Positions 13,001-26,600 are shown, numbered from the stretch's first letter. The stretch: 64,000 bases of DNA from Mercenaria mercenaria (GCF_021730395.1 NW_026463355.1:1-64000); one strand, 5' to 3'. The notes: a model not told the origin generated them from the sequence alone. Translations and numbers: made by a program.

Positions 13001-16000
13001 TTAAGTTCTCCTTCCCTGATCCTTAATTTTGAACATATTATATAAAGTCTTCTATTGTAGTTTGTCTGTCATCCCTTTTAATATCTCACACATTTAATTA
13101 TATATCGTTATTGCTTTTGATTGGTCGAAATGAGAGCACGCGCGGGTCCGCGAAAAGCGATATTGACCTGCGAAAGTGATAATGACTCTTGTGATATCAC
13201 TTTTTCTAATATGTATGAAATATGGGCCGGTGAAATGAATACATTTGATAAGGGCATGTAATATAACAATTCTAGACTTATGTCTGCGTCCTCGGTCAAT
13301 ATCATTTTACAGGTCCGTAAAAACACATATTGACCTAAACATAATTATGTATAATATACATAGAAGCCATTTTTGAAAAAGAAGTACACAACGGTATTTT
13401 TTAAGTGCATAACGATATTCCAAACTGTAATTAGCAACAGTGTCATCATGGATTAAATAAATGTTTGCACGGATTTGAACAAAGAAACAGTGAGTATTAC
13501 AGGAATTACAAGTTGAGAAATCTACAATTAAAGGTACAAAGACATTCGAAAATTTAATGGAAACTTTTGTGTCCGAACAAAAAAGTTTATTTTACCTGCA
13601 TATTGCCTTCTTATTTTCATTCTTTTATTTATATTTTTGTTAAGATCCACGTATCGTTTAGGAACTTGCAGGGGTGAATGTACTGCTTGGTATGACAGGT
13701 AGATGAAAAGTGGCTGTAGAGAATCATGAACAAATTACTTGGTGAATAAGATATTTCCAAAATGTATTTTGTAAATTTTTAGTAAGTGATGATATACGAG
13801 AAATAAGTCATTTTCAAATTGCATGTAATATTATCTGCTAGATTGATATCAGTTATACATTTCGCTAATTACATGCTCAGATGTAATAAACAAGTTGAAC
13901 ATTCTACAAAATATGAGAAGTGAATAATGCGTACATCAAAGTTTAATGCTTATATCTATTCGAACCTTCTCGGTATTGTGATTTTGTATAGTGTCTCTCA
14001 CTTTCTCCGTAAATAGGGTAGTCGAGTATGAGCCGGTGTACTTGCTTATATTTGCAGGATGATCATTCTCAAACAGGTCGTACCCGTTCATGCCTTTATA
14101 TTTTACACTATGGTTGTAGTAGTCGGAATGTCCGTTCAAGAACCCTAGAAAATACGTACAATGTATAGACAGTCGTTGCGCACTACTAGAAAAGGCTACC
14201 ATGCAATGCATTAAAACGTGATGAAAAATCTACAGAAATCAGCGATTATTATTTTAAAGAACTTCCATTTTAAGTACTGAATGGGAAGGTGTTACTTGTG
14301 AACTCCTCGCAAAGATGAATAATTTCGGGCTTAATTAAAATCATCGAATTAATTGATTCATGTATAACTGTATATAATACATGTAATAAACATATCAAAG
14401 TCAATAACATAATTGTATATAAATCAATAAACGTTTTCTAGTTTGTTTTTGACTTTTGAGAGTTCACTTCATGTTCTCGTTTGCCAAAATGATTTGCTTT
14501 GCCTTATTAAGAAAAGACCCACTCTTGGTTATAACTACGTAGGATGGTGTAGTGGTTGCGTAGTGGCTTGTCATATCGTTGATTCAGGTTCAATATCCAG
14601 ACGATTTTTTTCAGAGAAAAGGTTTGATATGTAATTATATTAATTTCATTTTTAAATTATATTTACCATAATTATTGCTATGCACATGTAAATTTCATTT
14701 TAAGGCAGGGTACCGTTCATAATGCTTTCTTAACGGTAAGTTTCGCCAAATGTGTCAGTGGATTCCTGGGGTCCAGTTGCACGTTAGAATTTTTTCTAGC
14801 CAAGAATTAGATACACTTACTTTATACTTTATTTGCACATGTATACTGCACATTTGCTGTGTGTTCTATACAATACATTGTATGAAAAATAGATATTGCA
14901 ATACGATAAAGACTTTCATATTATTTTATTTTATCTGCATCAAATGAGAAATATAACAACTTCCTTCCTTCGAGGCTACCTTACCCCTTGCGGGAAATCA
15001 GTGCTTAGATCTGTCTGACAAAGAGATATTAATTATACGTAGAATCATTTAAAATATAAAGTTTAATGTTTTATTGATTAATTTTAAGCATCAATATAAA
15101 GTTTAATATTTTTATTAATTAACTTTAAGCATCACTTTAAGTACCATTTCCGATTTCTTAAGTGTTCATTCCACATCTTAGGTTCACCAAGGGAGATAAA
15201 ATTGCTGTCTTTTTTATATTGATCTTTGATCCCTGTTGTTAGAATTGAAACGTTTGCGATAAATGTATTTATGAAATGAGTGGTCATATCATTTTGTGAT
15301 TGATTTGCTAGTAATTGATCACTTGTTTAGTGATTGATTAACACTCCAATTCCCAGAATATGTCCGCTGAGGGTATAAAGAATTATGCTGGTTGCACGCC
15401 TTTCATGATTAGACATTCGGTGTTTGTTGAAGGCAGATGTCCCGCCCCATATGATATAACCATATTCAAACAGAGGAAGAATGGTGTATCTGCTTATCTC
15501 AAGTCACGTGATTATCAGTTACGATTGCTAATAGATTCTTAGTTTCTAATGTCACGTGTACCGAGCGTTACTTTATAAAATGAATATGTATAATTGTTCT
15601 CAAGATATCTGCTTTTGATTAGTATAGAACTTGTATAATGAATTTTCCTTAAGCTGCCTTGCTTCTGAATAGTTTGACCAATGATTTGTAAATGATTGTT
15701 TGAAACATTAATCAGCTGAAATCAAGCAGATAATCAATTTAATTTAATATGTGGTCCCTTTTGTTCACTTACTGTTATCAAACTACCTAAATTTCTGACC
15801 TTTAACCAGCTGTTTCAAACCGTACAATTCAACACCTTGTCTCCAACCACTCGGCCTAGAATGAGTATATGGATTGGAAACCCCTTCAAGTATGAGCATA
15901 CGCTGCAACGATGAGGGACTGACCTTTCCACAACCCATCTAGGTCCAAAACTTAAGTCTATTCCAAACCAGAGGTCTAAAACACTTTTAACTGCTGTCTT

Positions 16001-19000
16001 GGACTTGAAGCCGAACAATTTTCTCCCAAAGCCTGTGTATTAAACCTTGTCTTAAACACTGCCAAGGTTCAGCACTATAACCTGAAACCATCTGCTTATA
16101 CTGCGACCCGGACCAATACAATAATATAGCTATCAAGAGGTCCCAGCGAAGATGAGCCGAAGCTGCAAATATGAGGGTGACTCGCCTAAATTATTTATTA
16201 CCGAAGTCCCAGTAATAATCATGGCTTATTTATTATTTTTCTCGATCTGAACTCTTTGAATTCTGTCGACTATCTGCACAAACTGCGCAGTGTATATTTA
16301 TATGGCCGTATGACGTCACTTGCATACGGAATTACTTCTGACTTTTACATAGACTTCAAATACTATTTTACCTGTATATACTTACATCTGGATCTTGTCA
16401 TATACATCGAGTAGACTATGAGCCAGAAGGGGTTTTGCTCCCCCCACCCAGGGGGAATTTTGTGGACCATATTTTTTTGAAACTCCAATGTGTGGTGAAC
16501 ATTTTGGCATAAAGTTTGCAACTGGCGAGTGGGGCTTTTCTCCGTAACAACACCTTAAAATACGTTACCCTCAAAACCAATGATTTTTTCCTCAAGTTTT
16601 ACAGACAAATGGTACCATTATGTTAGTAAATCATTTCAAGTTTGCATATTTTATTACAAGGTGTATACTAGATGCTGCAATTTGATAAAATTTCAATATC
16701 TAGAATGTGATGTTAAAGAAGAAAAATATCGGAAAAAGATACGTTACCCTAAAAAAAGCAACATTTTTGGCATGAAGATTTTATTGCAAATTTAGATGAC
16801 CAGGTAATTAGAAATTGAAGTTACTATTAAAAAGTTCAAAGTTCAGCAAAAACAATGATATATAGATTGCTAGTAAAAGTTAAGGAAAGCATACTTTTAG
16901 CGATTCTTAAAATGTAACGTCATTCTTCCAAAATATGCTAATTTTCAATCATACCTACTTCAAACATGTTTTTCATAAAAATGTTCTATCAATTTTATAT
17001 TGACATTCTTTAGTTACATGCAATACAACTATTTATTTATTTTTCAACAAACCTCTAACTTGTAAGATGTCTTACATTGAATTCTACATTACATTTTACG
17101 TTACCAAACATAAAAATTATATTGTATGTCTTCATTTTCTTTTAAACACACTTTATCAGTTGAAAAAAAAAAAAACAATATAATTCTGTTCTCAACAGTA
17201 TAGTTTTGCATTTCAAACTGAAGGTTTAACTTAAAGCACGTATAAATATATCAAATTAAGTTACAGTTTACGTTACCAAACAAACTAACTATATCTCTTG
17301 TGTTCTGTTACCTTAAATATACTGTAGCACTTAGAAAAAACATATCTACAATTCAATCAAAATACGTTTTAACATAGCTTTGCGTTTTAACTTTAAACCC
17401 ATGTATTCAAAAAACAGTCTACGTTACAATTTACGTTGTACGTTACCTAACATATAAGCTATACATTTTCATGTATTCTGTATTGTGAACATATACTGGT
17501 ACTTTATCTTGGAAAAATAGCAAACTTACAATGATTTTTTTTTTGTTTTAAATATTTTGCTTTCAATTCTAAATACATTCTAGAACCTAATTTACATGGT
17601 CCATGATTACACCTTCACGAGAACACTATGCAGCCAAACATTTTTTAAACAATTGATATATACAGCTATTTAAGCACATTGAAGTGACATACTTATAATA
17701 TATACAGACATTGCCCAACACAGTGCTCTATAAAGATGCTAAATTTAAAACAGGCATATCACGATATTTAGAAATCTTGTGCATGTTTATGCACACACAT
17801 TTTACATTTTGTTAACTGCTGTATGTTGTAACTGTGATTGTATTGAATGTACAGTAGATTCATTCATCAACATAGACTTCATCCAACATGTTGTCAATCT
17901 CAGCTGTATTCCTAAGTAGATATACCATGTACATGTATCTTCTATGGAGCCGGTATCCAGTAATGGTCATGACTGGAATACTGTGACTTTCTTTAATACG
18001 GTATGTATATATTGATGGTAGTTCAATAAGACAATTATAGGAACTGCCTTAAAATAGGATATTCTGCAAGTGAAATTAATGTAACTTTGGTAGGTAAAGT
18101 AAAGTGCATTTGATTGCCCACTCTGAAGGCAAGTTCTTACAAAACTAACTCTTTTGATGGCAAATATGGGACTTTAAACTTTTATGGGTGAATTCCGTTA
18201 CCAATTGACAAGTTTATTCTAGACAGAGGACCTATTTGATTTCCAGTCATTTGAACCTCAACTGGTTTCTAGAGAACCTAAGGTCAGAGACAACTAACAC
18301 TATTGGGGAATATTGTTACTAAAAGTCAAGCCACTTGTGTGAAGTTCGGTGGCCACTTTCTTCCAAAGGTTTGTGTACCTCATACTAGAAACCCTATTCA
18401 ACATATACATCAAAAGCCCGCTTGAGTACTGCCCTTCAATCATACTGGGCAGTTGCCTTTTAATAATGTTGGGTACCAACAGTCAATCTATCATTGTTTT
18501 GTCTAGGTCATGAGGGCATTTGTCTAGGTCATGAGGACATACAGGCCTGGTGGTTGCCACCACTAGAAACCTTATTGTATTCGGTACCACCTTCTCTAAC
18601 AGGGTTCCATCTTCCTGCATTTAACCTAAGTGCATGTACATCAAGTCCATCTGCATGACAGCAACTATGGAACAAATATATGTTGAGCAATACTTGTCCT
18701 GCGTCGCAAACTGCAGTGTCGTTGTTTGTGGATCAGTGTCCTTCATGTCTACTTTACTAATTCCTTCATTCCATTACACTACCCTTACTGTGCACATTTC
18801 GGGGGAAAGGGTTGGGTTATGACAACAATTACTGTATGGACCTTGCTCCTGAAACTATGGCTTTACACAATAATGGAAACATCGACTTGGAGGGGCTGGG
18901 TCTGTGGGATGTGTTCGTGTCTCCTGTTCTGATGGATAGACCAGTAAGGGCACATTGTGCCAGAGTCTCACTTATTGGTCTGGTTTTGGCTTGCTTACCC

Positions 19001-22000
19001 TTACTCAGTAAATGGACGTGTGGATTTGGTTAAGTGGTGGCAAGATCAACTTATCTCCAGTGTGAGACTGCAGTCTCTAAAACTGATGGTAGATATGGCT
19101 GTGCAGCCTTTATTTAACCACAACATCCTTTGTACTTGGGTTGAAACACGAGTCCCTTCCAGATGGGTATTGGTATTTCGGGACCTTTTGAGGGACCTGT
19201 CTGGTTTAAGCAATAGAGATTCTTGGGCTGGAGGCCTAGGAAAGGGACTTCGGGTCATGGATCATTTACTTGAGACCCTCGTTTAGATATGTGTCAGCAG
19301 AGGCAAAGCCCAGTCCAGCAATAGACGCAGAAACTGTGTCCATCTGTTTGAAGTCTTCCCAGCTTCCTGGGTATCCCAGGTTTATCCTTGTGAAAGATGC
19401 AGAAGCTATGTCCATCCGTCCGCCAAACTTTAAAGAAAACTCAAGTTTCTCAGATTTGTATGTTTTGCTAGGTATCTTGACTGTGTTTTAGAAATATAGG
19501 TCAGAATGAGTATCCCATAGTACACATTAGTATGGGTATTCCAGCACGGTAATAATTTGGTATATTTCTACGTGCAACCTAAGAGTTTATGAACTTATGC
19601 AGTATGTGTATCACCTGGCATACATTAGTGTCAGTAGTCCTTGCTCTGGGTATCCCAGGGCCTTGATAAATTGGTATTTTTTCCAGGCATCCCGGAAGTT
19701 TATGAACTTGGGTCAGGGTATCCCATGACCTTAAGTTTTGTTATTATAAGATATGTGTGGAATAACTGCTTCAGTATAGCAATTAACCATCTATTGCGGA
19801 ATCTCGTCTGTTTTAAGAAGGAAGTACTTCTGGTCTGCTTCGCATTAGATGTATGATTGTTATTGGCAAAACCTCCATGTTAATTATCCTGCAGGGTATC
19901 CCTGTTATGTCTGATTCTGCAAGGAATCCATTTGTGGACCCCCAAGCCCTTATGACCCACTTTATAGAACAGGGCTGGTGGAGTGTAGTGAGAATGCTGT
20001 TAATGGTTACCAAGGTCACTGTCAGAAGTCACAGGAGAAACAGCAAATCAGCGAGGAGGATCGACATCACATGGCTAAGAGGATCAATCGTTTACGAGGA
20101 GTATCTCCTCTAGACCAGACTCTATTGAATGCAGTTGTATTTATCATCAACAACCGAAAGCTAAGGCCATCTGCCTTTTAGCATTAGAAACCTCTTCCAC
20201 CCCTAATAAGAGTGTATAGTGAATACCATTTTTCACTTCAAGCTCAATGTCACACTTAGTCGTCAGAGGTCATACCTTAGGACTAACATTGCTTTACATT
20301 GCGGAGTCTATGTTATTAAATTATACTAATGATAATTATGATATGCAGTCATACTGGTACATTCAAAGAGCTATATATTCTTAATATACATTTAAATGAT
20401 ATTTCTAATGAATTATAAAATCTGTATACATTTATTTGATAATGTTGTCCATGTCTGGTGATGTTTATTTATAGTCCAATGTATAATTCTTTTAAAATCC
20501 TGACCATATAGGTAATACCAAAATTTTAAATATTTTTTCTTTAACACATATTTCGGAAAGGTAACGTATCATATGTGACATATTGAATAAGTTAACTCTA
20601 GGGACAGTTTTATTATATATAAATTTAATTACTGAACTGTGTATTGGCCATTATCAGTATTTTACAACTTAAAAAATCATCATTGTTGATATATTTCTAT
20701 GGTCTAGTAATTTCAAAAGAAGTAACGTAAGTTACGGATAATACATAACATCTATTCACCTAAAATGATATGAACATATGATAATTTCTATTTTAAATAC
20801 ATAAACATATCTAAGCGTCTTGTTTATTACGATTAATTGTACAACAGGCATGTTTATAATATTAAATTAACATAAATGGTGAATTAAATGAAAATTTGCA
20901 TGGTAACGTATTTTAAATCTCCGTAACTCGTTAAAGCCCCAACGGAAACTTGCAAACTTTTGTCTGTGAATGCCAACTACCATAAGGTTTAAGAAAATCA
21001 TAGTGTTGAAAATTCCCCCTGTTGAGGGGGGGGGGGGGGGAAGCAGGGTCAATTGTCAGCTCAAGGTCTAGAGGTGAGATTACTAATTTCTGATCACATT
21101 CAAACATTAAACAACTTACATTTTCTGTATATAAACTGGTAAAGACCGTCGATGTTTTGCAACTCTAGTTGTAAACAATTCAGTTGAAGAGAACCTGTTT
21201 AATTAACCGAAACGAATATAAAACGCGAAAAGGACCAATTTCACGACATTAATTTCTGTAAGTAATAGTATTTTATCATCATATGGGGTATCATATTTTT
21301 GTGATTTTGTGGTTTGTTGTATAGAACCTTAAGTCATGAGTGAATATTTTCCTACATTAACTATCATATTGCTTTAACCACACCATTGTTTGAATTCATA
21401 TGCATTACTCTGTAGATTTCTTTCGAGAAATGTCTTGTCTTTCTTATGGGTGTGTATCTTCGTGCCATTAGAAAACATGCCAGTATCACAATTGTTCAAA
21501 TCAAATTAATTCTTTTTAACTGTAAGTCATTTATAAAAATTTACCAAAGTACAGGTCCTAAAGCAACAACAACAACAACAAAAAAAAGAAAGAAAAAACA
21601 ATAACAACAACAACAAAAATATTGCTACGACAATTGTCGCTGCAATTCAGCTGAGTAACCATTTCTAAAGTTGTTCTATAAACTTCAATTTTGGGATAAT
21701 AATGATGATGATAACATTTTTTTAAAGTTTAAAACATATTTTATCATTTTATTGATTCTACCTTATTCAAACTCCGAAGGGATTTCCTTTTAGCTTACGT
21801 GACAAATTACACATACCTTAGCCTACCCAGTACTGCCTTTTATAAAATTACATGAATTACAACTTCAAACACTCGTTTTGAGCTACACCATCTCTTGTGA
21901 TATTATTAAACAAATGACTTTGTTTTTCAGGATATTTCGTATCTGATCTAAATTTTATGAACCCACCAAAGAAACTGTCGAAGCCTCTATATGTTGGTAA

Positions 22001-23618
22001 ATACTCCTTTTTGTAGAACCCCAGGTGCCATTTTCCTACCATATGTGTAGCATAGCCAGCCTCCTTTAGCTTATCGGCGATTGTAGGGTTGTCCAGAGTC
22101 AAACCGTAAGGAGTTGTAGGCCACAACAACCACTGAAGTCCTGTGTGAATCTTTAAACATTCACATTATTATAATTAATGTTTCGTAATTATCATTATAT
22201 ATTATTAATTTAACAATAAGATGATTGTGTTCTATGAATTCGTAAATGCTACATATTTTTCATATAACATTTTTAGACATTAGTTACGAAATTTAAACAC
22301 GAACAGCGATCGGCTAAGAATTAAAAGACACACGTAAGACGATCGATTCAAGAAAATGATATCTTTGTTCATTTCATCGGTTTTTGTTTGCAGGTTTTTT
22401 TCATTATCCCTTACGAATAACCTCTAAAACTAAACATATTATGTTATTATCTTACTTAATTTCCATTATTGCATAGGAAATACTTAAAGGTGTTAGTGAC
22501 AACACTAGTCTTTGTGTGCATGTGTCCGAAATTGTCGCCACATATTTGGAGTGTTCTTAAATTTTCTGGTCTTCTGTGATGAAGGAGTTCATTCATAGAT
22601 TCTATATTATAGAAATATAGGTAAGATGTTGCTTTCTGGGCACCTAGGTTATTGCACATTTCATTTTATGTTATGAACAGACAGGAAACCGATCTGTTGT
22701 TGTTTTGCTTGATAGGGATCTATGATTTTAAAGGATCTTCTTTTAGGTTTTATTCACATGCATTAACGCCATGCACATGTACAATAATGATAATTTTTCT
22801 GGCTAGGATTGCCATTTACGTATCAAATTTCCATTAAAAACTGTACACATTCGACATCTGAAATGTGAAAGAGCGTGTACAGTGATGCAATGGTTAAACG
22901 ACGGACAACATCAGGTGACGTGAGATTGAGCCGATATTCCTCACACTAAAATTTATAAATTTCCTGATCAGAGACCCACATATGGATACTTCACACCTTA
23001 CATGATAAAGAATAAGGGAAGCTTCTTGAATCGTATCGTCTTCTACATTTTAAACATTTTTTTTTACATTTTAAACATTTTCACCCGTAAAGTTAGCAGG
23101 TGGTACCTGTAAATAAACTTGAATGCACACATACTTAAAGACTGCAAGAACAACAAGTTACATACTGATTTCATTGCAGAATTTTGAAGTTTCACAATAA
23201 TTGGAAACAGTACCAGTATATTCCACAAATGTATATTTCATATAAACAGAAACTCTTTACCTGATACCGTCCAGTAAGCAGCTGGCCTCTTGTCGGTGTA
23301 CAAATAGGTTGAACATAGTTCTCAAGTCTCACACCAGAAAATGCAAGTCTATCTATGTTTGGTGTCTTTATACGGGACCCATGATAGCCGACATCATAAA
23401 AGCCAAGGTCATCGGCAACGATTAGTAAAATGTGTGGTTTTGTCATAAAAGCAGACTGCTCCTTTGTGAGAAGCTGGTCTCGAGCCATGTGTGTTATGTA
23501 ATATGGACTACCAACATGTAGTTTCGTATTCGTTGAGCCATTGTATAGTAAAGTAAATATTAATATTATCAACTCTATTATCGATATCGTTATGAAGAAA
23601 CGTTTTATTTTGTCGGTC
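9789..23618 (-). CDS. Arylsulfatase B-like sulfatase gene (seven exons seen, one expected exon not found)
   Basis: The family hydrolyses sulfate esters, classically the GalNAc-4-sulfate ends of dermatan/chondroitin sulfate, in lysosomes or after secretion. Seen in order: a hydrophobic N-terminal segment; metal-binding VADDLGFYD; the formylglycine-type motif [44 protein letters not shown]; a DNGG metal motif; an EGGIR block; and a C-terminal tail ending FWQPWK before the stop. Exons are 23618-23261, 22150-21967, 14144-13966, 12408-12313, 12088-11839, 11300-11149 and 10027-9789, and their phases agree. The stretch between 'NHNTEK' and 'GMVTCMDE', which in ARSB carries the VHEP-type catalytic histidine, was not found. 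Exon 3 ends in phase 0 and the next exon needs one carried base, so direct joining shifts the frame. It could be a pseudogene, or the exon could be very divergent or lost in assembly. The family call is firm. Whether the gene works is not known. Confidence 0.85.
11149..11300 (-). CDS. Arylsulfatase exon ([12 protein letters not shown])
   Basis: Acceptor TTCTACAG is followed by [17 protein letters not shown], then [20 protein letters not shown] and TGYP. It matches the ARSB block SPRIELLHNIDP...AIRHGNWKLLTGYPG. The donor is CCAG|GTATGC in phase 1. Confidence 0.85.
11839..12088 (-). CDS. Arylsulfatase exon (DNGG to KTIK)
   Basis: Acceptor GTAACAG|ACAATGG completes Asp-Asn of the DNGG metal motif. 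The exon then reads [37 protein letters not shown] and [15 protein letters not shown]. These match the ARSB order [32 protein letters not shown]. It ends ATTAA|GTAAAT in phase 2. It is joined to the previous exon by a 224-bp intron. Confidence 0.88.
12313..12408 (-). CDS. Arylsulfatase exon ([13 protein letters not shown] block)
   Basis: Reads [18 protein letters not shown], then [14 protein letters not shown], matching the GMVSLMDEAVGNV...LWNNTVFIFST region of ARSB. The acceptor is ACAAG|GA and the donor ACAACAG|GTCC. The first two bases complete a glycine codon begun in the missing upstream exon. The acceptor has a poor pyrimidine tract. Confidence 0.8.
13110..13345. repeat. Possible MITE in arylsulfatase intron 3
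   Basis: TTGATTGGTCGAAATGAG and CGCGGGTCCGCGAAAAGCGA, then ATATTGACCTGCGAAAG, are followed downstream by GGTCAATATCATTTTACAGG and TCCGTAAAAACACATATTGA, giving partial inverted symmetry. It lies where the missing arylsulfatase exon would be expected. Confidence 0.35.
13966..14144 (-). CDS. Arylsulfatase exon 3
   Basis: The acceptor TTTTCTAG is followed by GGTTCTTGAACGG. Joined to exon 2 it reads [15 protein letters not shown], which matches the RGFDTYFGYLLGSEDYYSH region of ARSB. It continues through [21 protein letters not shown] and [22 protein letters not shown], ending at GAGAAG|GTTCGA in phase 0. It contains the predicted N-glycosylation site NHS. A 7.8-kb intron with a large repeat element separates it from exon 2. 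Confidence 0.82.
14541..14600 (+). mobile_element. tRNA-like sequence (SINE head or tRNA pseudogene)
   Basis: GGATGGTGTAGTGGTTGCGT resembles an A box and TTCAGGTTCAATATCC a B box at tRNA spacing. The 3' acceptor half does not pair with the 5' half, so it is not a working tRNA. It lies in the arylsulfatase intron 2. Confidence 0.4.
14610..16420. other. No gene recognised (arylsulfatase intron 2, distal part)
   Basis: AT-rich intron sequence with a short duplicated TATAAAGTTTAAT(A)TTTT...TTAATTAA segment near 15055-15130. Nothing else supportable. Confidence 0.5.
16430..21060 (+). mobile_element. DNA-transposon-like element A with repeat-built ends
   Basis: The left flank (about 16430) GAGCCAGAAGG...CAGGGGGAATTTT is partly matched by the reverse of the right end near 21010-21055. 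The left kilobase carries TACGTTACC at 16561, 16740, 17097, 17269 and 17439 (a related site near 16914), spaced about 170-183 bp. The right end carries it inverted, (G/A)GTAACGTA at 20560, 20721 and 20902. The 3-kb centre has no intact frame; scattered open stretches (for example [19 protein letters not shown]) are shared with element B. Inserted in arylsulfatase intron 2. Superfamily not identified. Confidence 0.65.
21967..22150 (-). CDS. Arylsulfatase exon 2
   Basis: It begins after an AAAG acceptor with [11 protein letters not shown], continuing GRYQ of exon 1 in phase 0. It contains [20 protein letters not shown] and [24 protein letters not shown], holding the conserved Lys/His pair of sulfatases. 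The donor is TTTG|GTGGGT, phase 1. The open frame runs on to 21857 but that part is intron. Confidence 0.85.
23261..23618 (-). CDS. Arylsulfatase exon 1: signal/anchor and active-site cysteine
   Basis: This exon encodes a hydrophobic stretch ([19 protein letters not shown]), a short lumenal stem with an NGST site, the [20 protein letters not shown] metal-binding strand and the CTPTRG active-site motif. It ends TATCAG|GTAAAG, a good donor. No in-frame ATG precedes the hydrophobic segment: an in-frame TAA lies just upstream. The true start is therefore either an upstream exon spliced at about 23618 (AG in TTTCAAG|G) or the internal ATG at 23489, which would drop the anchor. The 5' boundary is inference. 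Confidence 0.8.
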
Positions 23619-23639
23619 CTTGAAAGTGAGTACACGATA

Positions 23640-26600
23640 GCCCATTATTCTCGACAACTAATGAAAGAAAACTATAAGAAACGATTCAAAATAAGTGAAT
23701 ACGGGAACAATGTATGATTAAAAACTATGAGTTATAGAAACCTCTCTCTCTCTCCCTAACTTTCTACACTTGATGACAAGCAATTTGTTTCCTATTGAGT
23801 GCCGTTATAAAATGTGATTATAGATTTCTTTGTATTAAGAAACCAGCTGCTTTCTTTCGATTGATTTGTGTCGTACAATACTCTGACAACCGCTATTCAC
23901 ATGTATCCTTAAAATGTATGGAATAACGTTACAACACTAATTCTGATAACGTTAAATAAAGTTTGTACTCGTCATGCGTGAAGGAAAATCATTTCATAAA
24001 TTAATGGAAACAATTGAGTAAAGATACCAAAACGACAAAGTTACTGTCTTTCTTAAGATAAAATATAATGTAAAAATTATTACAATGTCAACTGATTTTA
24101 AATGATGTCCTGAAGTCAGCTTGAAATCTGTAGATTTCGTCCATCATGGGCAAATATCTCAGACACAAACATCAATACATCTTATTTCATGATAATATAG
24201 ATCAATTGTGTATTTACCACTGTGAGAAATTTCAGTCAAATCTAGTTTGTAGCAAAATTTATGTTTGCGAAAAAGCCATCAAAATCTTGATTTACTCTCT
24301 CGTTAGATCAAAACTTTTCAGATTAGTCATCAACAAAGCGAACTCACGACGCTACCTTTTTAATTACCGAATTCTCCTAGTATATTCTTACGTTTTGAAA
24401 AATCAGGGTTTAATATAGAGAAATATTGTTCCAAACGTGCCCCGCCGACACGAAAACACAAAACACGACAAATATCTTCGTGGTTTCGTTTTGGCGTATT
24501 CCGCTAGACATGCACACAACAATTACTGAATTAAACACAACATAACTGCACGCAAACATATGCCAAAACAACTAGAGAATATAAGTTTAAGAATAAACAT
24601 TGACTTATATTATATGTATATTTCGGGCGAATACCATTTTGTTACATAAAAAATATCGAAAGAGGAACGTCAAATATCAAACTAATTACTTCTGTCATTT
24701 TACCCTACACCTACATTTTATGTATTTTCTTATAATTCAAGCTGAAATCAGCCACACTAAAAATAGTTATTTAAAGGAACTTAAAAGACAACTTCTCGTT
24801 ATTTTGAGGAAGACTGTATATCTGGATTTAGTATTTTGTGGAAATTTCTCTGAAACATGTCTTTCATTTAATATGCTTAATTCTCGAACAAGTAATGTCT
24901 GGACTCCAAAAATGCAATAAATACTTCTATACTTTTTGAAAAAGAAAAAATTTTGATACATAATTATGCGATAATGTCATTGTGTAAAATATTTTTACTG
25001 GTTACATGAACGAAACGGGTAACATTATGCATAAGCTTACATTAATTTCTGCCTCTGCTGTACTCATGATGAAGAGATTTCGATCTTACACCAAAACAAA
25101 CAAATACACTCTACATGTTGTTGTATATACGTGTACAATCAGTATAATAAGGATGAAATCTGTTGTAACACGCACTATATTTTGACTTGTTTTCTTACAG
25201 AAATGTTGAAAATATGACATTCCCTGGGTAAAAAATGTCTGTTTGAAAATTAGACAACAATTTCTGTGTATGAGGAAAACCTGTATTAAATACGAATGTT
25301 ATATCAAAAAATACATCTTATTCATATGTTTTGTATTCGACTGTTTACACCAAGAGCGAAGTGACTAATCAGTGTTACATGTACAGTGTTCAAAAATAAA
25401 GAAACTGCATACTTATCATGATGAAATATTCTAAAGAAAACCTTACTCTTATACAATTTCCGTTTTATAATACGGTTTAAGTTTATGAACAGAAATTGAA
25501 CTCACATATTTTGCTTTCAAAAATCCAGTTTCAAATATATTAAAGTCGTTTGTTGAAGTATTTTTGTTTAATCATCAGCTGCATCTTCCGACACGGTCTC
25601 CACACATTTTTAGAGGAACGACTTTCTAAGTCCATATACAATGATTGATTGTGACCATTTCATATCCATACAAGCAATTGGAATTACATTTTCCGCAAAT
25701 ACAAAAGACTATATCTAGCGGAAATGTAACACGTGCGTATTAATCAATTAAACAAATCGAGATTCTATCCTAGTTAAAGTATTTTGTACACAAAATGAAT
25801 ACATGCATTAAATATAGAAAAAGTTGAACGGCATGAATAATGCAGATTGCTAAATGAATTGTTTTGGCATATTAAGTAATTAATCAGGCGGGAATTCTAT
25901 CAGGCTTGAGTTTATAGCAGTCAATTAAATATTGTGTTCAATTTCTCTGTGTTTACTGTTTTGCGTCCGCCTCCTGGAAATACATGTATATCTTAGTATA
26001 GACTTATTAAACAATTAATTTCTGAATCATATCGTTTTATATTATATACAGATGCATAAAGCGACTATAATGTATAATGCCACCTTTCCATTATTTAATT
26101 TATTTTCGTAATTGTTAAAGACAACATATCAACCTTTAAATTAATCTATAAGAAAATCCTTTGAAAGCGTAGAAGACAACTAAGCAAAATAATATGACTC
26201 TCGGTGCATGAGAGATAATGAAAACTCTACCCCCAGCGCCAGTTTAAATACAAGTCTATAATAAAAAGAACGAACAATAAATGTACTTTATGATCCCAAA
26301 GGATCGGGAAAAATTAAAACCTGGGTTTATTAAATGTACCACAGTGCACTTAAAGAATTGTGTTGCAATTGTTTAAATACATATATAAAATAATCCTTTG
26401 GTACATAGAACACCGCTCTACAAAATGACAACAGACTCGGCTTTGACTCAGAAGTCCATATTTTTGATACAACAATCTTGAAAGACATATTTATAGACGA
26501 TATATCACTTGGTAATATTATATACCTCTAAAATATCTTCTTATAAATTTGAGTAGCCTTTACATCGTTAGTCCATAAGTACCATGTGACGGAGGTAAGA

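Noticed and set aside
14541-14600. Functional tRNA gene
   Set aside because: A-box and B-box-like text is present but the arms do not pair and the acceptor stem is absent. SINE head or pseudogene is more likely.
18634-20181. Transposase gene in element A
   Set aside because: Several short frames overlap in different frames and are only partly shared with element B. No catalytic motif could be recognised.
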